9,705 nt of DNA, from positions 1-9,705 of the forward strand of contig CAXXFQ010000015.1 in NCBI GenBank assembly GCA_963674475.2. The letters run 5' to 3'. Positions 1-6,558 of this stretch are shown here, piece by piece. Origin of the DNA: CAXXFQ01 sp963674475. Lineage in GTDB: Bacteria; Planctomycetota; Planctomycetia; Pirellulales; Thermoguttaceae. Both the position numbers and the translations under genes were made by a program. Position 1 is the stretch's first letter. Each line of letters opens with the position of its first letter. The notes below the pieces were generated by a model. It did no database searches. It had not been told where the DNA came from and saw only the letters and a program-made list of their open reading frames with translations.

Positions 1-51
1 GCCCTGAAGGGAACAGAATTCGGCTTAAAGTTCCCGCCTTGATGGGTACGA

Positions 52-148
52 CGCGCCGAAGGCGCAGCTCCATACCAGCCTGGGTCGGTCAGGCCCAGGA
101 TCCGACGGTTCCGATGTTGGCCCAGCCCTGAAGGGGCGAGACATATTC
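52..148 (+). repeat. Dispersed ~97-bp repeat, left copy
   Basis: This unit begins with the small hairpin GCGCCGAAGGCGC at 53-65 and ends with CTGAAGGGGCGAGACATATTC at about 128-148. Its reverse complement recurs at 308-403. The outer parts, including CCTGGGTCGGTCAGGCCC, are nearly identical between copies, while the central ~35 bases differ. Conserved ends with a variable core suggest a dispersed non-coding repeat rather than a gene fragment. I cannot name a transposase that would move it. Confidence 0.65.
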
Positions 149-307
149 ATCGTTCGGGCTTGGTTTTGGAATGCGGCTGAATTTTCATTGAAGGCCCGTC
201 CGCGTCGGTGCGTGTCGCGACAACCGGCCGAGCTGGAATCCAAGCCTCGTCGTTTGGATGGCGATATCCAAGGTCTTGCGAATGCGAACCCGCGAATCGG
301 GGACCGG

Positions 308-403
308 GAATATGTCTCGCCCCTTCAGAGCTTGGCGCCGCAGGATGCCCCGAAACCCGGGCCTGACCGACCCAGGGAGGTATGACTTTGCGCCTTCGGC
401 GCG
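308..403 (-). repeat. Dispersed ~97-bp repeat, right copy (inverted)
   Basis: This is the reverse-complement partner of 52-148. It has the same end block (GAATATGTCTCGCCCCTTCAG at the left, on the plus strand), the same GGGCCTGACCGACCCAGG block, and the same GCGCCTTCGGCGC hairpin at its right end (390-402). The two copies face each other across about 160 bases and could pair in a long transcript. The core at about 330-357 has diverged from the left copy. Confidence 0.65.
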
Positions 404-623
404 GGATGCATGGTCGAAGCGCGAAATCACAGCGATATGCGGAAGAACCTGGGCCAGCACAGACCGGAACCGACCGGCACGGACCGATCTTCGACGGGAA
501 TTTAACCGAATGGAAACCCAACCCCAATGGACATAAATGCAACCCCGCTTTCGATGTGTAGGGCTGGTAAATTGCCGCCCTTGAAATTCCTGTTCCTCCA
601 AGAACAGTTGGATCCGGTACTTT

Positions 624-643
624 AGCCCTTAGTCCTTGGCCCG
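624..643. repeat. Heptamer tandem array, left remnant
   Basis: The units AGCCCTT, AGTCCTT and a partial GGCCC match the 7-bp units of the array at 918-1001. They stop exactly where the MITE-like element begins. This is best read as the left part of one array that was split by insertion of that element. Confidence 0.6.
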
Positions 644-911
644 TATAGCGTGTTCTGATACTAAAAAAAAGACCGGCTCATCGCGGATTTGTGGGAAAAG
701 GCGACTCTATGGTAACCAGACCATCCTGGTCTGGCGTGTCTTGGCTTCGACTATGTGGCATATTCGCGGCATCGGGCCAGAGCTGGAAGCTCTGGTTACC
801 TTTCCCGTTTCCCTCGAAAGGGGGGCCGGACATGCACATTTTCCCACAAATCCGCGATGAGCCAAAAGACCTCTCCATTAAAGGGGGGGATGATTTACTG
901 AACACGCTATA
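644..911. mobile_element. MITE-like non-autonomous element, nested inverted repeats
   Basis: The ends are a perfect 12-bp terminal inverted repeat: TATAGCGTGTTC at 644-655 and GAACACGCTATA at 900-911. The outermost TA on each side could be a duplicated TA target, as seen with IS630/Tc1-like transposition (inference). Inside lies a perfect 24-bp inverted repeat (676-699 against 839-862). Inside that is a third pair (GGTAACCAGA at 711-720, TCTGGTTACC at 791-800) flanking two small hairpins, CCAGACCATCCTGGTCTGG (716-734) and CCAGAGCTGGAAGCTCTGG (777-795). There is no transposase ORF. The element would need a transposase supplied from elsewhere. It interrupts a 7-bp tandem array, which marks its insertion point. 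Confidence 0.7.
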
Positions 912-917
912 GTTTTT

Positions 918-1001
918 GGCCCTTAGCCCTTCGTCCTTGGCCCTTAGTTCTTGCCCCTCGGCCCTCGGCCCTTGCCCCTCGGCCCTCGGCCCTTCTCCCT
1001 T
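918..1001. repeat. Heptamer tandem array, right part (about 12 units)
   Basis: About twelve consecutive 7-bp units close to GGCCCTT can be read from 918: GGCCCTT, AGCCCTT, CGTCCTT, GGCCCTT, AGTTCTT, GCCCCTC, GGCCCTC and so on to CTCCCTT at 995-1001. On the minus strand the array encodes the charged tail KGRGPRG of the MFS transporter, because three heptamers equal seven codons. The array has therefore been taken into the 3' end of that gene. Such arrays expand and contract by slippage. Confidence 0.75.
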
Positions 1002-2240
1002 GTCGCGGTATACAACCCCGCCGCGAGACATAAAACCCCTGCCAGCCCGAAAAACGCCCACCGGAAGGACGCGGCGTCCATGGCGGCGAGGGGAAAGAGC
1101 CACGACATGAATTTGCCGATGCCCTGCAGGAACACGGCGGCGCCGGTCATGGTGAAGAAGTTGATTCCGGTCATGGCGGTCCCGGCCATTTCGAGGGGCA
1201 GGCTCTCCTTGATATGGGCGTACATCACTCCTCCGGCGGCGGCAAAGAAGCCGAACAGAAAAAACAGGGCCATGGGGACTATGTATCCGGTCCCTACCGG
1301 CACGAAGCCGAGAACCGTCAGGATTGCGGCCATTCCCGCGAATCCGATCATGACCACGCCCTTTCTGTTCTTCAAATACCGGTCCGAAACCACCCCGAAA
1401 AAAGGCCCTCTCGGCAATGGAACCTACGGTCAGCAAAAACAGGATGTTTCCGGCCGTCACCGGGTCGAAACCCAGCGCGTTCATCAGGTACGGCCCCGCC
1501 CACAACGCCTGGACCGCCGCGAAAATGCCGTATCGGCAAAAAGTCCCGAACGAGATGAGCCAGTAGTCCCTCATTCGAAACAGCATGCCGATTCTGGAAA
1601 GCGTCTTTGCCGGGCTTTCGGAAGGCGCTCCCGAAATGGAAGCCCCTGTTGCCGGACGCGGCGGTCGGTCGCGGGCGACCAGGTAGAAAACGATGGTCAA
1701 CAGGGTAGAAAAAACCGCGAAGCTGGTAAACGAGTATCGCCAGCCCATCCATCGCACCATCAGCACCAAGGGCGTCGAGGCCACCAGGTTTCCCGCCATG
1801 CCGATGGACACGAAGACGGCGGACAGAGTGGCGAACCAGCGCGGGGAGAACCAAGTGGTGATCAGTTTCAGGGAACCCATGAAATTGCACGCCATGCCGA
1901 TTCCCAACAGCAGCCTTCCCGTCGCCGCCGTAGAAACCGATTCTGACCACGCGAACCCCAGCGCGCCGAATACGCCGACGACCGAAAGAACGGTCATGGT
2001 GGCCCTCGCACCGACCCGGTCCAGAAACATCCCGATGGGAATCTGGGTCAGGGCGAAGGAATAAAAAAAAGCGGCGGACAGAAGGCTCAGGCCGTCGGGG
2101 CCGACGGCGAGGTCTTCGGTCAGCTGCGGCGTGATGACCGCGATGGAGGTCCGGTAGAACTGGGACAGGAAAAACATCATGGCGGTGATGGAGAAAATCG
2201 CCCAGCGTCTCGATATCATTTTGTTGATCGGTGTTGGCAT
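944..2240 (-). pseudogene. MFS transporter, frameshifted
   Basis: This encodes a polytopic inner-membrane permease of the Major Facilitator Superfamily; the substrate is not predictable. From the ATG at 2240 the frame gives an N-terminal half with repeated hydrophobic segments and the loop 2-3 signature GMFLDRVGAR at residues 70-79. After GSIAERAFF the frame degenerates into Arg/Gly-rich sequence. The second half continues in the +1 frame as FFGVVSDRYLKNRKGVV, the loop 8-9 signature, followed by further membrane segments down to a stop at 944. The two halves together would be about 430 aa, normal for the family. The switch lies at or next to an A6 run (plus strand 1398-1403); with five As the frame would read AFFGVVSDR without a break. 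The C-terminus ends in a KGRGPRGKGRGPRGKN tail encoded by the heptamer array. No strong ribosome binding site precedes 2240. The defect could be real inactivation or a sequencing error. Confidence 0.8.
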
Positions 2241-2366
2241 CTATTCTGGTCTTGACAATAATTGGTCGAATCTAGCCAGATCTTGTCACGTAATTACGAA
2301 ATTGAAATTGGCGGGGTTTTCTTAAACCCTTGCATACCATGGGGTCCCGCAAAGCGAACAGGATCA

Positions 2367-2382
2367 TGGCATAGTTATTGCT
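2367..2382 (+). promoter_or_regulatory. Probable sigma-54 (-24/-12) promoter
   Basis: TGGCATAGTTATTGCT has GG (2368-2369) and GC (2380-2381) separated by exactly ten bases. It differs from the family consensus TGGCAC-N5-TTGCW at one core position (T for C). It lies 45 bases upstream of the GTG start at 2428, which would give a leader of about 35 bases. Transcription from such a site needs RpoN and an enhancer-binding protein. I could not identify the activator's upstream site. Confidence 0.6.
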
Positions 2383-2427
2383 TAGTCAAATTGGATAGAG
2401 AATGCAATCAAAAAAGGGAGAAAGGTT

Positions 2428-2751
2428 GTGGAAAATTCGAAAAAGCTCAAGAAACTGTTGATCACAAGGCTGGACCAAGCGGGAATGGACAGATGTCTCA
2501 TACCCGGTTTTCTAAGGAGCCTGGCCAATTCCGTATTCATCATCCCCCACCTCAACTTGTGGGACGTCAACGAACGGCTGCAATATTTAGGGTGGGACAA
2601 CTTCAAGCTCGACTATCACACATTCGAGCTTGCCATGGCCTTTTTCGACGCCGAAGGTCTCCATTCCCTGGAAAACATCCAGGATTTCCTGTTCGATAAT
2701 TCGTTCTTGAACGGCACAATAGGGATAAAAAGCAGCCACGTCGTGAATTAG
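2428..2751 (+). CDS. Small conserved hypothetical protein (107 aa)
   Basis: I do not recognise a named family. The product is a soluble-looking protein with a basic start (MENSKKLKKLLITRLDQAG) and a central motif-rich region (PGFLRSLANSV, then LWDVNERLQYLGWDNFKLDYHTFELA). No signal peptide or membrane span is visible. The balanced Trp/Tyr/Leu content and acidic/basic pattern look like a folded protein rather than a chance frame. The start is GTG at 2428, supported by GGAG at 2417-2420 with a 7-base spacer. A sigma-54-type promoter lies just upstream and a strong hairpin terminator just downstream, so this appears to be a complete single-gene unit. Sigma-54 control suggests a conditional role, for example in nitrogen, stress, motility or surface functions, but the sequence does not say which. 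Confidence 0.7.
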   Translation: MENSKKLKKLLITRLDQAGMDRCLIPGFLRSLANSVFIIPHLNLWDVNERLQYLGWDNFKLDYHTFELAMAFFDAEGLHSLENIQDFLFDNSFLNGTIGIKSSHVVN

Positions 2752-2774
2752 CGCGTTTTTTTCAGGAGTTTGCC

Positions 2775-2842
2775 CAATAAAAGTCGAAACGGTTTGCCGC
2801 CGCGCCCGTTCATTTTGCGCGGCGGCAAACCGAATTTTATTG
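2775..2842. terminator. Bidirectional intrinsic terminator
   Basis: A perfect 16-bp GC-rich stem pairs CGGTTTGCCGCCGCGC (2790-2805) with 2817-2832 across an 11-base loop. An outer pairing of CAATAAAA (2775-2782) with TTTTATTG (2835-2842) supplies a T-rich tract after the stem on both strands. It lies between the convergent genes ending at 2751 (plus) and 2944 (minus) and is well placed to stop transcription from both. Confidence 0.85.
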
Positions 2843-2943
2843 CGAAGCATGTGCTTTTTCAAGGTTTGTGGAAGTTCGTCCAACCCTGCCGCCTCCTCTT
2901 GCCTGCCGCCATTTCCGGAGGTGGACCTTGAGTCGGCTTATAT

Positions 2944-3744
2944 TTATTCCCCCCTGTTGATACACCCGCGCACTTGGGAAAAGATGCCCGGGGCCAAGAC
3001 CATCAAAGGCTCTCCGATTTTCTGTCCGTCGAGATAGTCCCCGAGGTAGAAATCGTCCCCGTTCATCTTGAACATCTTGCCGCCAGCCGCCTCCACGATG
3101 ATATGAGCTGCCGCAAGCCCCCGGTAGGATTCATGGGATGCCACGGCGACTTCGGCCCTGCCCATGGCTATATAGCACATGTGGGCGGCGGTGCTCCCCA
3201 TGTTCAGGATTTTTCCGGGAAACGACGAGTGGGAATCGTGGTGGAAGCGGGAATAGATGAACATGATGCTTTCGTCGTTGATGTTTTCTTTCTGGGAAAT
3301 GTGGATTTCCGTTTCGTTTCGATGCGCCTTGGCACCCGCCTGCGCGTAGAAGAGGTCGCCGGTGGCGGGCATGTAGACCGCGCCGAAAACCGGCCAGAAG
3401 TTTTCGATCAGCGCCAGGGATATGCCCCAGATGGGAATGCCAGCCTGGAAGTTGGCCACGCCGTCGAGAGGATCGAAGATCCACAGGTATCGCTTGGGGT
3501 CGTGCCTGTATTCCGCGTCCTCGGAAACTGCCGAGAAGATTTGGTGTTCGGGAAATTTCGATACCAACTGATCTTTGAAAAAATCCGTCAAATGGTTTTC
3601 GGCTTCGATCACGAGATGTTCGTCGAACTTGACTTGGGTGTCGCCTCGTCCGTAATATTTCATCGCCTCGTCTCCCGACCGGCGGATCACGTCCAAAGCG
3701 AAACGGCTGAATTCCTCGATTCCCTGGCTTTTGTGTTCTGTCAT
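2944..3744 (-). CDS. Inositol monophosphatase-family protein, altered active site
   Basis: This 266-aa protein has the normal length and fold pattern of the IMPase/FIG superfamily of Mg-dependent sugar and inositol phosphatases. The metal-binding motif WIFDPLDG (residues 88-95) keeps both aspartates (D91, D94), and an acidic SED at 74-76 sits where the GEE motif is expected. Three changes stand out against well-studied members (human IMPA1 numbering). The DGT threonine that activates the water (T95) is Val (DGVANF). The third metal aspartate in the WDxAA motif (D220) is Gly (SYRGLAAAHIIVEAAGG, 206-222). The usual V-T-x-x-D segment reads VIEAE (45-49). The protein may therefore be inactive, regulatory, or of changed chemistry. 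The ATG at 3744 is preceded by a near-perfect AAGGAGGG (3748-3755). The gene is apparently monocistronic and ends towards the shared terminator at 2775-2842. Confidence 0.85.
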   Translation of the reverse strand: MTEHKSQGIEEFSRFALDVIRRSGDEAMKYYGRGDTQVKFDEHLVIEAENHLTDFFKDQLVSKFPEHQIFSAVSEDAEYRHDPKRYLWIFDPLDGVANFQAGIPIWGISLALIENFWPVFGAVYMPATGDLFYAQAGAKAHRNETEIHISQKENINDESIMFIYSRFHHDSHSSFPGKILNMGSTAAHMCYIAMGRAEVAVASHESYRGLAAAHIIVEAAGGKMFKMNGDDFYLGDYLDGQKIGEPLMVLAPGIFSQVRGCINRGE

Positions 3745-3813
3745 CTACCCTCCTTGATTTTTGTTGATTGCGACGCCCGTAACAAACCGGTATCCCAGAC
3801 AAATACGAATGAG

Positions 3814-3819
3814 ATTATA
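3814..3819 (-). promoter_or_regulatory. Possible -10 element for the IMPase-like gene
   Basis: On the minus strand this is a perfect TATAAT, about 70 bases upstream of the ATG at 3744. No good -35 hexamer is found at 16-18 bases, so the site is only a candidate. It is also the centre of the short palindrome AGATTATAATCT. Confidence 0.3.
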
Positions 3820-3906
3820 ATCTAACAGTATGCGAACGATTGGCAAGCTAAAAGTGTAAGCGGCGTTTTCTGACAATAGCGATTTTGGGGCGCGGTAGAA
3901 ATGTAG

Positions 3907-4025
3907 GTCGGGTTGAGCGTATCGATTGTCGGGTTTCGCTGACTTGTTCTTCCAAATTTAATCAGAGGGTGCTTGCGAAAAACAGGCAGTAAGCGAAACC
4001 CAACATGTACCCCGCTCAACCCGAC
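3907..4025. repeat. Interrupted palindromic repeat
   Basis: The arms 3907-3940 and 3992-4025 are inverted copies matching at about 26 of 34 positions. They have perfect blocks at both ends (GTCGGGTTGAGCG against CGCTCAACCCGAC, and GGGTTTCGCT against AGCGAAACCC). The loop is about 51 bases. It lies in the 320-base gap between the IMPase-like gene and the 3' end of topB, where I see no gene. It resembles the small dispersed palindromes built on GTCGGGTT found in many bacteria. A transcript would fold strongly, so it may help end topB transcription (inference). Confidence 0.6.
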
Positions 4026-4065
4026 GCGTAATCCCCCAAATCCGTTGTAGCCAGAGTTCTCTTTT

Positions 4066-6336
4066 TTAAAAGTCGAACACAACGGCATATTGCGCTTGCT
4101 GGTCGTCGTTGAGCTTGAGCCTGGCGGAAAACGTTTTTCCCGACTTGGACTTGAACCCCTTGATGTTGTCGGAAACGCCCTTTGCCAAGATTTTTCTGAC
4201 GGCGGTCTTCGGTATTTTCTTGCCCGCGATGGTTTTCCAGATGACGAACCGGCAGGCGCCGTCCTTTTTCCTCCAGTTGGAGCAGCCGAAGCCCCGCTCG
4301 CCCTCGATGATGTCCCCGCCGCATCGGGGGCACTTGCCGAAGGTTTCGACTTTTGCGGAATCGGTGGGCGGTTTTGAGGTTTTCGCGGCCGCAGGCACGG
4401 CATTTTCCGCTTTTTGGTACTTCGACGTTTTTCGATATTGGGTTCGGCGGTCGCTCGGCCTTTGCGAGGGTGTCTTCGGAACGTCGATCTCGCCCGCCTT
4501 GAATTCCTCCACGATTTCCCGGACGAACGTTTGGATGCTTTCTATAAAGCCATGCCCAGAGCCTTCGCCCCGCGCGATCCGGTTCAGCTGCATCTCCCAC
4601 CGTGCGGTCTGTTCGGTCGAAGTCAGGATTCTGGCCCTTTCGAAGCGCCGCAGGGTGTCGATCAGAAGGCAGCCCTTGTCCAGGGCCACCAGGTATCGTT
4701 TATCCCTTCGGACATAATTTCTATCCAGCAGGGTCTCTATGATCTGCGCGCGGGTGGACTGGGTGCCCAAGCCGATATCTCCCATGTAGATTCTTTTCAG
4801 CTCGTTTTCGTCCACGTAGCGTCCGGGGTTGGTCATGTCCTTTAAAAGAAGAGCGTCGGAATACTGGGGCGGGGGGACCGTCTGCTTGCTTTCGATCTTC
4901 GTTTCGGCGACTGACGCCGGGTCGCCTTTTTCCAGCGGCGGAAGGTTTTCGGGTTCGGCCTCCTGTTCGGAAGTCTTCTTTTTCTCCTCCTCTTGGGCGT
5001 ACACCACACGCCAGCCTGGTTTCAGTATTCGCTTGCCCTGCGTGTTGAAGGTCTCCTGCTCGACCTCGGTGACGATGGTGGTCTGCTCGTATTCGCAATC
5101 GGCGTGAAAGGCGGCCGCGAACCTTTTCAACACCAGGTCGTAGACCTTTTTTTCGTCGTCGGTCGCCCGGGAGGGGACCGGGGCCAGCGGGATGATCGCG
5201 TGGTGGTCGGTGAGCCTGGCGTCGTTGAACACGCGCTTGTATTTGGCGTCTATTCTTTCCTCCACGATATTCTGGAAAATGGGCGGGTAGGATTTGGAAA
5301 GGGTGCTTACGATCTTCTTCACGAGTCCTGCGTTCTTTGACCCCAGCACCTGTGCTTCGGTGCGGGGATAGGACAGGCATTTCTTGTTCTCGTAGAGGGC
5401 CTGGGCGATTCCCAGGGTCTTTTTGGCGGTGAAGCCGAACCGGATGTTGGCATCCCGCTGCAAGTCGGTCAGGGAATAGAGCAGCGGCGGGGGCTGCTTT
5501 TTCTTCTCCTTCTTCGCCGACACCACCCTGCCCTCCCGGTTTTCGATCTTCTTTTGGACGGCCTTGGCGTCTTCTTCCTTCAAAAACCTGGCCTGGTCCT
5601 TGTCGAACCACGATCCCCACCACTGCCCTTTGGGGTTTTCGAAGAGCGCCTTGAGCAGCCAGTAGGGTTCGGGCTTGAATTTTTCCCGCTCCCTTCTCCG
5701 GTCCACCAGCAGGGCCAGGACGGCGGTCTGTACTCTTCCGATGCTGAAAAGGTCGTCCATGCGCTTGGTGGCGGAGCGCGTTGCGTTCATGCCCACCAGC
5801 CAGTCGGCGATCTGCCGGGCCTGGCCTGCGCGCCACAGACGGTCGTATTCCCCGGCGGGCTTGAGGGAATTCATGCCCGCTTTGACCACGCTCGGGGTCA
5901 GGGCCTGGCTTGTCCAGAACCGCAGGACGTCTTCTCTGCCCTCCAATTTTTCAGCGGGCACTCCCGAAGACATGAGTATGGTTCGCGCGATCACCTCTCC
6001 CTCGCGCCCGGCGTCGGTGGCGATGACGATCTTTCCGACCCGGCCTTGGGAAAAAAAGCCGTTGATGATCTTCAGTTGTCTTTTTGTTTTCTCGATGGGC
6101 TTGTATCGAAATTCTTCGGGAATGATCGGCAGGCTGGCCAAAGACCATCTTTTCCACTTGGAATCGTATTCGCCCGGTTCCAGCAGCTCCACCAGGTGGC
6201 CTACGGCCCAGGCGACGATGTACTCGTCGTTTTCCATCCACCCCTTCTTGGACGGCACTCCGAGGGCCTTGGCGAAGTCCCTCGCCACAGAGGGCTTTTC
6301 CGTTAGAATCAGCGTTTTCTTTCCGCCCTTGCTCAT
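4066..6336 (-). CDS. topB: DNA topoisomerase III
   Basis: This type IA topoisomerase (756 aa) cuts and passes single DNA strands to resolve linked replication and recombination intermediates. From the ATG at 6336 the domains are as follows. The N-terminal Toprim domain has LTEKPSVARDFA (residues 11-22) and the metal motif ATDAGREGEVIAR (about 106-118). A core domain has FSIGRVQTAVLAL (about 197-209). The active-site motif SYPRTE has catalytic Tyr at about 323. A lysine-rich linker follows at about 270-285, and another Ser/Lys/Pro-rich linker near 640. A single zinc-finger-like module CPRC...GFGCSNW...CRF begins at about 669. A C-terminal segment with GFKSKSGKTFSARL completes the protein. The frame stays open to an ATG at 6420, but the best promoter would start transcription near 6405, inside that extension, so the ATG at 6336 (MSKGGKKTLILTEKP) is preferred. 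Only a weak GAGG precedes it. All catalytic motifs are intact. It is not in an operon. Confidence 0.95.
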   Translation of the reverse strand: MSKGGKKTLILTEKPSVARDFAKALGVPSKKGWMENDEYIVAWAVGHLVELLEPGEYDSKWKRWSLASLPIIPEEFRYKPIEKTKRQLKIINGFFSQGRVGKIVIATDAGREGEVIARTILMSSGVPAEKLEGREDVLRFWTSQALTPSVVKAGMNSLKPAGEYDRLWRAGQARQIADWLVGMNATRSATKRMDDLFSIGRVQTAVLALLVDRRREREKFKPEPYWLLKALFENPKGQWWGSWFDKDQARFLKEEDAKAVQKKIENREGRVVSAKKEKKKQPPPLLYSLTDLQRDANIRFGFTAKKTLGIAQALYENKKCLSYPRTEAQVLGSKNAGLVKKIVSTLSKSYPPIFQNIVEERIDAKYKRVFNDARLTDHHAIIPLAPVPSRATDDEKKVYDLVLKRFAAAFHADCEYEQTTIVTEVEQETFNTQGKRILKPGWRVVYAQEEEKKKTSEQEAEPENLPPLEKGDPASVAETKIESKQTVPPPQYSDALLLKDMTNPGRYVDENELKRIYMGDIGLGTQSTRAQIIETLLDRNYVRRDKRYLVALDKGCLLIDTLRRFERARILTSTEQTARWEMQLNRIARGEGSGHGFIESIQTFVREIVEEFKAGEIDVPKTPSQRPSDRRTQYRKTSKYQKAENAVPAAAKTSKPPTDSAKVETFGKCPRCGGDIIEGERGFGCSNWRKKDGACRFVIWKTIAGKKIPKTAVRKILAKGVSDNIKGFKSKSGKTFSARLKLNDDQQAQYAVVFDF

Positions 6337-6410
6337 GGGGCCTCGCAGGGTTTCATTTCGACTGTCCTGTCTGTTTTTTTCCGATGAAAAGCGACCGACA
6401 TTTGCCAGGA

Positions 6411-6439
6411 AATCTATCACCAGCCGAACGGGGTGTCAA
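6411..6439 (-). promoter_or_regulatory. Promoter of topB (sigma-70 type)
   Basis: On the minus strand TTGACA (6434-6439), a 17-base spacer and TAGATT (6411-6416), preceded by a TG one base upstream (extended -10), make a strong sigma-70-type promoter. Predicted initiation near 6405 leaves a leader of about 68 bases before the ATG at 6336 and excludes the upstream in-frame ATG at 6420. Confidence 0.65.
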
Positions 6440-6479
6440 ATCCCGGCGATTGCAAGAACGAAAGAAACGGATTTTGAAA

Positions 6480-6509
6480 TTGACTTTTCATGCACGGTCC
6501 TGATAAATT
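6480..6509 (+). promoter_or_regulatory. Promoter of the lectin-domain gene (sigma-70 type)
   Basis: TTGACT (6480-6485) is separated by 18 bases from TAAATT (6504-6509), with a TG one base before the -10 (extended -10). Initiation near 6516 would give a leader of about 43 bases before the ATG at 6559. It is back to back with the topB promoter, the two -35 boxes being about 40 bases apart. Confidence 0.5.
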
Positions 6510-6558
6510 TTTCGTCTTTAGAACGATAATCGACACTTTCCATTCGAGGAGCGAAAAG

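Larger units (their letters stand above)
1..621. other. Gene-free repeat-rich stretch
   Basis: No open frame here looks like a protein. The short frames present translate into Arg/Pro/Ser/Gly-rich low-complexity peptides, as expected from reading GC-rich repeats. The stretch contains two ~97-bp inverted repeat copies, described separately. A fragment at 1-11 (GCCCTGAAGGG) matches bases 125-135 of the left copy, so a third copy probably ends at the window edge. I recognise nothing in the spacer 149-307 or in 404-621: no RNA gene, no clear promoter and no transposase remnant. Confidence 0.7.

Noticed and set aside
147..601. Overlapping minus- and plus-strand frames of 92-138 aa
   Set aside because: They are Arg/Pro-rich translations of the dispersed repeats, with no ribosome binding site or family features.
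678..943. Minus-strand extension of the MFS frame through the MITE to 678
   Set aside because: This frame is the out-of-frame tail after the A6 frameshift. It translates repeats and the mobile element and has no transporter features.
1..1001. CRISPR array
   Set aside because: Repeats are either 7-bp tandem units or a single inverted pair. There are no regularly spaced identical repeats with unique spacers, and no cas genes.
1395..1410. Programmed ribosomal frameshift in the MFS gene
   Set aside because: A plain A6/T6 run without a stimulating structure or stop-codon context, in a gene family not known for recoding, makes an indel the simpler explanation.
951..1946. 331-aa plus-strand open frame
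   Set aside because: It is rich in Arg/His/Gln/Pro and is the antisense shadow of the MFS gene, whose frames show membrane segments and family motifs.
1372..1950. 192-aa minus-strand open frame inside the MFS gene
   Set aside because: It is the third frame of the same gene, without hydrophobic segments.
2974..3825. 283-aa plus-strand open frame
   Set aside because: It is a shadow of the IMPase-family gene and has no recognisable motifs, while the minus strand has the DPLDG motif and a strong ribosome binding site.
5554..6529. 250-284-aa plus-strand frames across topB
   Set aside because: They are antisense shadows; topB has complete catalytic motifs on the minus strand.
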